Source of the DNA: Centropus unirufus
Lineage: Eukaryota; Chordata; Aves; Cuculiformes; Centropidae
DNA length: 64,000 nt
Assembly (NCBI GenBank): GCA_013397695.1
Contig: VYZI01000347.1
Coordinates: forward strand, 678,336-742,335
Direction of reading: 5' to 3'
Positions 60,230 through 64,000 of the stretch are shown here, one piece after another. Below the pieces are notes generated by a model. The model was not told the origin of the DNA. It was given only the letters and a program-made list of their open reading frames with translations, and searched no databases. Positions within the stretch are counted from its first letter, which is position 1; every line of letters begins with the position of its first letter. The translations under genes and the position numbers were made by a program.

Positions 60230-63200
60230 TCCTGCTGACACTCAGCAAAGCTGCTGGTGGTGGGATGCATGCTCTCCAACTAACCAGGAGTAAACACAGC
60301 AGCCCACATCTCCCCAGCAGAGCAAGGTGGATTTATCTCTTTATTTCCATTCCCAGAGAAAACAGTAGCAATGAGGCAGTCTTTCCCCCACCACTTTTGG
60401 TGCAAAAGCTACTTTTTGACATAAAAGCCTGTGTTTCTCATGCTACTTTTCCTTTTCAGGCTGTGCCAGGTTCTTACAGGCACTGGAAAGGGCTGACCAA
60501 AGAAATTAGGCACAGAAACAGAGCAGAGATTACCCACATGCACACAGACCCCTTTGTCCGTGGGGTACATAGCAGGAATACACTGTCCATCAGCCATGCC
60601 TGTCCCACCTAGACCAGAAAAAGCAGAACCCAGATGAGCTGTCCTAGGATCATACCTCTTCCACAAGGCAGCAAGACCAAGGAAGAGCCCAGGTTTGCTT
60701 GTTTTAAGCAAGGTGGGCAGCACATTGGAAAGTTGTGTACCATTTTCCTTGACTGGTTGCTGTCCTCATCCATGGACTGCGTTTCTGGTGCTCCTCCTCT
60801 CCTCTGTAATCAGCCAGTAGTAGTCCCAAAACAATTAGCCTATTTGCACTTAACAGCTTTCTGCCCATGAGTTGCATCTGCCTAAATTCATTAGCTGTCC
60901 AGATCCACTCTCAGCCCTTCTGTGTTTTTGCAACGTGAAATTTTGGCACCCCTTGCCTTTGTCAGCCAGCTCTTGGTCTCCTTTTCCAGGTAAAATATTT
61001 CTCTCCAGGTCAATTGTTTCTGTGAAAGCAAGAAAACAATGATGTAATGAGAGGGCTATGCCAATTAGCCGAGGTGTTGGTCAGAGCCAGGGAAAAGTCC
61101 TCCCTGGGAGATGAAATTCTTGTGATGAATCAAACAGGAAAATTCCCATTGACTTCACCAGGGTCAGAGCCCATCACCAGTGGTCCAACAATGAATTCAT
61201 CTGAGTGACTCCTTCCTCCTGAAAGCAGCTCAGCTATTCTCCTTGGGTCATCATAACACAGTCCAGGACATCAATATACACAGGGAGACGCCAGTGCTTC
61301 CCTGGAGATCCCCTGCAGTTGGATGAAAAATGAGAAGAGCTGGACTACCCAGAGCTGGCTGTCAGCTTGGGAACTGCCACTGAAAACAGAGACAGGGCTG
61401 AACCTGGAGCCAAATTCCTCCCCAGATCCAGCCCGTCTTTCCAAGGCACACTGATATATGAGTACAGCATAACCAGCCTTTTAAATCAAAGTGCCTTTCC
61501 AGGTCAGGCAGTTTACTTCTCACATTTTTCCACAAAGTTTGTGATTCACATCTCTCATAATACTTAGCCATCATATTTATAGCCTTAGGTTTCCTAAGAA
61601 AGTGAAACACAAGGGCTCATGCAGCTCCTCTCTTAAGTCTCCCTATCAGTTCCTGTGCCTGTGTATTTTGAAACTATTTGCCAGTCAAATTTTGATTGGG
61701 GGGAGATGAAAATGCTCAGCCAGTTTACAGGAAACATTGTCCCTCCGGCAGTAGTATAAATGTAAGCTGCTGCTAAAAGCACAGTTCTACTCTTCCCCAG
61801 CTGTTTCTTCCCTTCCTTGCTGACCTGGGTGGAGATAACCCTAAACCACAAAACAACTGAAAAAAAGCCCAACAAAAATCCATCATCATTTCTTCCTGAT
61901 GAATAAATTAAACTGAATTCCCTTCCAGCCACTTGATCTGGCACACAGGGAGGACAGAGAAAACATCAAGGATGTGATGGAGGGTGGAGAATCAGACCAT
62001 CAAGACAACAGCTTCCTGACATGGCTTCTTGACTCGTTAATTAGTCCAGGGCACAGTACCTAGACACCAGCACAACCCATAAGAAGCTGCTTAAATAGCA
62101 GTATGAGATGCCTTGGTGTAACTGCATGGTAGGGAATGCTGCTCAAATGAATCCCTTCAAGGTTGGTAGCCTGTAGTCCCTGGGAGGAGAAAGCACTAAA
62201 CTCCTCTGGCTCGGTGACCATGTTCATTAACTCAGCAGGGAGCTGTTCGTCTGTGTGTTTTCATTCACAGTGAGATCGCACTCCTGCAGGCCCTCAAACA
62301 CTGTTTTCAATCCTTTATATACAAAAGATAGAATATATTCATAGTTTGAGGCACTCAGTCACAGTTGTTCCAACTGTGACCCTTAGCTAGATGTCTTTCA
62401 CCCCTGATCAGCAGTCCTGCCCAACTGGGACCGTTTCCCAGTGCGTAGACCCAGATGTAGCCTGGAGTTCATGTGAATCCAACTTTTTATCTGCAGGGTT
62501 GCACGCAGAAGCAGAGGTAGTAGTGTGGTAAGCCAAAGGGGAAGCCAGAATAGCAGAAGTGAGAAGATGAAGTCTACCACTTCTTTGGAGATGCAGGTAG
62601 GTGAGAATTTAAATCAGGCTAGAGGTCTGTCCTGAAACAAAATTAAGTTTTTGCTCTCATGGGTGAAAGCCAAATGAGGAATAGGATTTTTTGTTAAAGT
62701 CTTGGCTGAGCCTTTAACTCCATTTACCTATACCTGACAGTGCTCAGAAGGCTACAAAACAGGGATTTTTCAGTACTACTCTAGCAGACCTATACCAACT
62801 CCGAAGGGAGACCCAGAAACTGCCCAGACACTGTGAGAGCTCTATTCGGGGTCTTTGCAGCTATACAGAAAGCCAGGGTAGATCTTGACCCTCACAAAGT
62901 GTGTCAATAAGCACAAGCCTCATGAGTAATTGGAGATGTTAACCAAAGCACGGCATGAATGTTGCCCTCGTTCAAATTTGTTTGCTGTTCCCAGGCAACA
63001 GGCTAGTGTTTGTTTGGCAGAGAGACAAATAGAGGTGAAATCCTCTGCTTCTGCCCTAAAAATGCCATTGTGATGAAGCTGTGTAATCTGGAGCAGAACA
63101 GTAGTTAGCTGAGCTCCAGCTTGTGCAAACTGAGATCACAGAGCCTTGGGTAAGCCCTTTAGATCCAGGTTGTCCCTTACATTCCCAACAATCCCATGCA

Positions 63201-64000
63201 ATTCAATGGAACCACTTGCATGCCAGGGTCTCCCTTCACTACTATGCAGGAGAAAGGGGCTCATATTCAGCCCGCTTAGATGTCTGCTCCTCCATCTCCT
63301 GTGGAGTGAAAGATATCACCTTCCTTCCATAGCACAACACTTAAAAAAAATCAAGCTGCTCAGGTCCTAAACTGAAGGCAGATGAAATCAGTGGAGACTT
63401 TTTGGGGCTGTGAGGTGGATGCAGATTGACTCCTCCTCAGCCTCAAAACCTCTGAGGAGCACAGGAGCTATTTCTGCACCACGTGTTGCTGAGCACAAAT
63501 CCGCTTTTGCGTATGGTGGGCTCTGAAGCAAAACATCTGGGGACAGGTTGGGGCGGGTGGGAGGCTGCTGGATCAGGACCAGCAGGCTCGCCAGAGGCTG
63601 AGACCAACACAGCATATGGACCGTGCCGAAGGGAGCAAGCCCAGCTGCTCTCCCAGCTATTGCCCAGGGAAAAGAAACATCCTGCCCCTGGTTTCTGGGG
63701 AAATCTGGTTTCTGTTGGTTTTGGCTGGTTTTGGCTCTCTTTCTCAAGGCACATTCTACAACTTGACCCAGGCACCACAGCTGCAGAGCAGCGTTTTGCA
63801 GTGGAGTAGAGGGCAATTTCTGGTCACTTTTGTGCCTGCTCCTGTGGAGCCTGCAGCTCCAGACACAGCTCATCCTCTGAGGTGGTGTTGCTCCCACCAA
63901 GGGAGAGCAGCTGAGCCAGAGGTAAAACATGATGTTTTGCCACCCATCAGTGGGAACGCCATGGCCACGTGACACTCCAGCTCTGTGCTAAACCTCCTCT
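60230..64000. other. Downstream of AvBD12, no gene recognised
   Basis: I found no AvBD13 signal-peptide or six-cysteine exon here; in chicken that gene is the expected next neighbour, so it may start beyond the window. Positions 63388-63975 are GC-richer and open in several frames on both strands, the longest being 195 codons on the minus strand, but there is no motif. No CR1 was recognised. Confidence 0.5.

Noticed and set aside
1..64000. CRISPR arrays, bacterial operons, riboswitches, prophage
   Set aside because: The window is vertebrate nuclear DNA. No regularly spaced direct repeats or prokaryotic gene organisation were seen.

Overview
The window is a piece of bird nuclear genome. The evidence is two avian beta-defensin genes (AvBD11 and AvBD12), many CR1 non-LTR retrotransposon fragments, spliced genes with long introns, and vertebrate-type nuclear tRNA genes. 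I cannot name the species. The defensins are clear orthologues of the chicken genes as I remember them, but not identical to them.

Layout. Positions 1-2206 are the last intron of LCLAT1 (lysocardiolipin acyltransferase 1). The terminal coding exon is 2207-2715, + strand, followed by a long 3' UTR with candidate poly(A) signals from about 4.5 kb on. Positions 5-37 kb are intergenic: I recognise no gene there, only one 1.5-kb dead CR1 element (23.4-24.9 kb), a trinucleotide microsatellite (27.2 kb), a paired RFX-type dyad (14.75 kb), and AT-rich, dyad-containing tracts that look like conserved non-coding elements. Positions 37.7-43.6 kb hold a compact tRNA locus with three tRNA-Trp(CCA), two tRNA-Arg(ACG) and one decayed tRNA-Arg, embedded in two interleaved long inverted repeats of about 0.75-0.8 kb per arm. 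Positions 44-48 kb are rich in CR1. AvBD11 lies at 49.2-51.3 kb and AvBD12 at 59.1-59.9 kb, both on the + strand. The last 4 kb hold no gene I recognise.

How it fits together. LCLAT1 is a housekeeping ER phospholipid-remodelling enzyme. AvBD11 and AvBD12 are secreted host-defence peptides, so they mark one end of the avian beta-defensin cluster. The tRNA locus sits between these two worlds. In chicken, as I recall, AvBD10 follows AvBD11 on the side away from AvBD12; here that side holds repeats, tRNAs and LCLAT1 for nearly 50 kb and no AvBD10 that I can find. A rearrangement next to the tRNA inverted repeats, a gene loss, or an assembly join would each explain this. The most notable coding observation is that AvBD11 is a double defensin whose first domain counts as about +5 and second as about -5, a charge split stronger than I recall for chicken.
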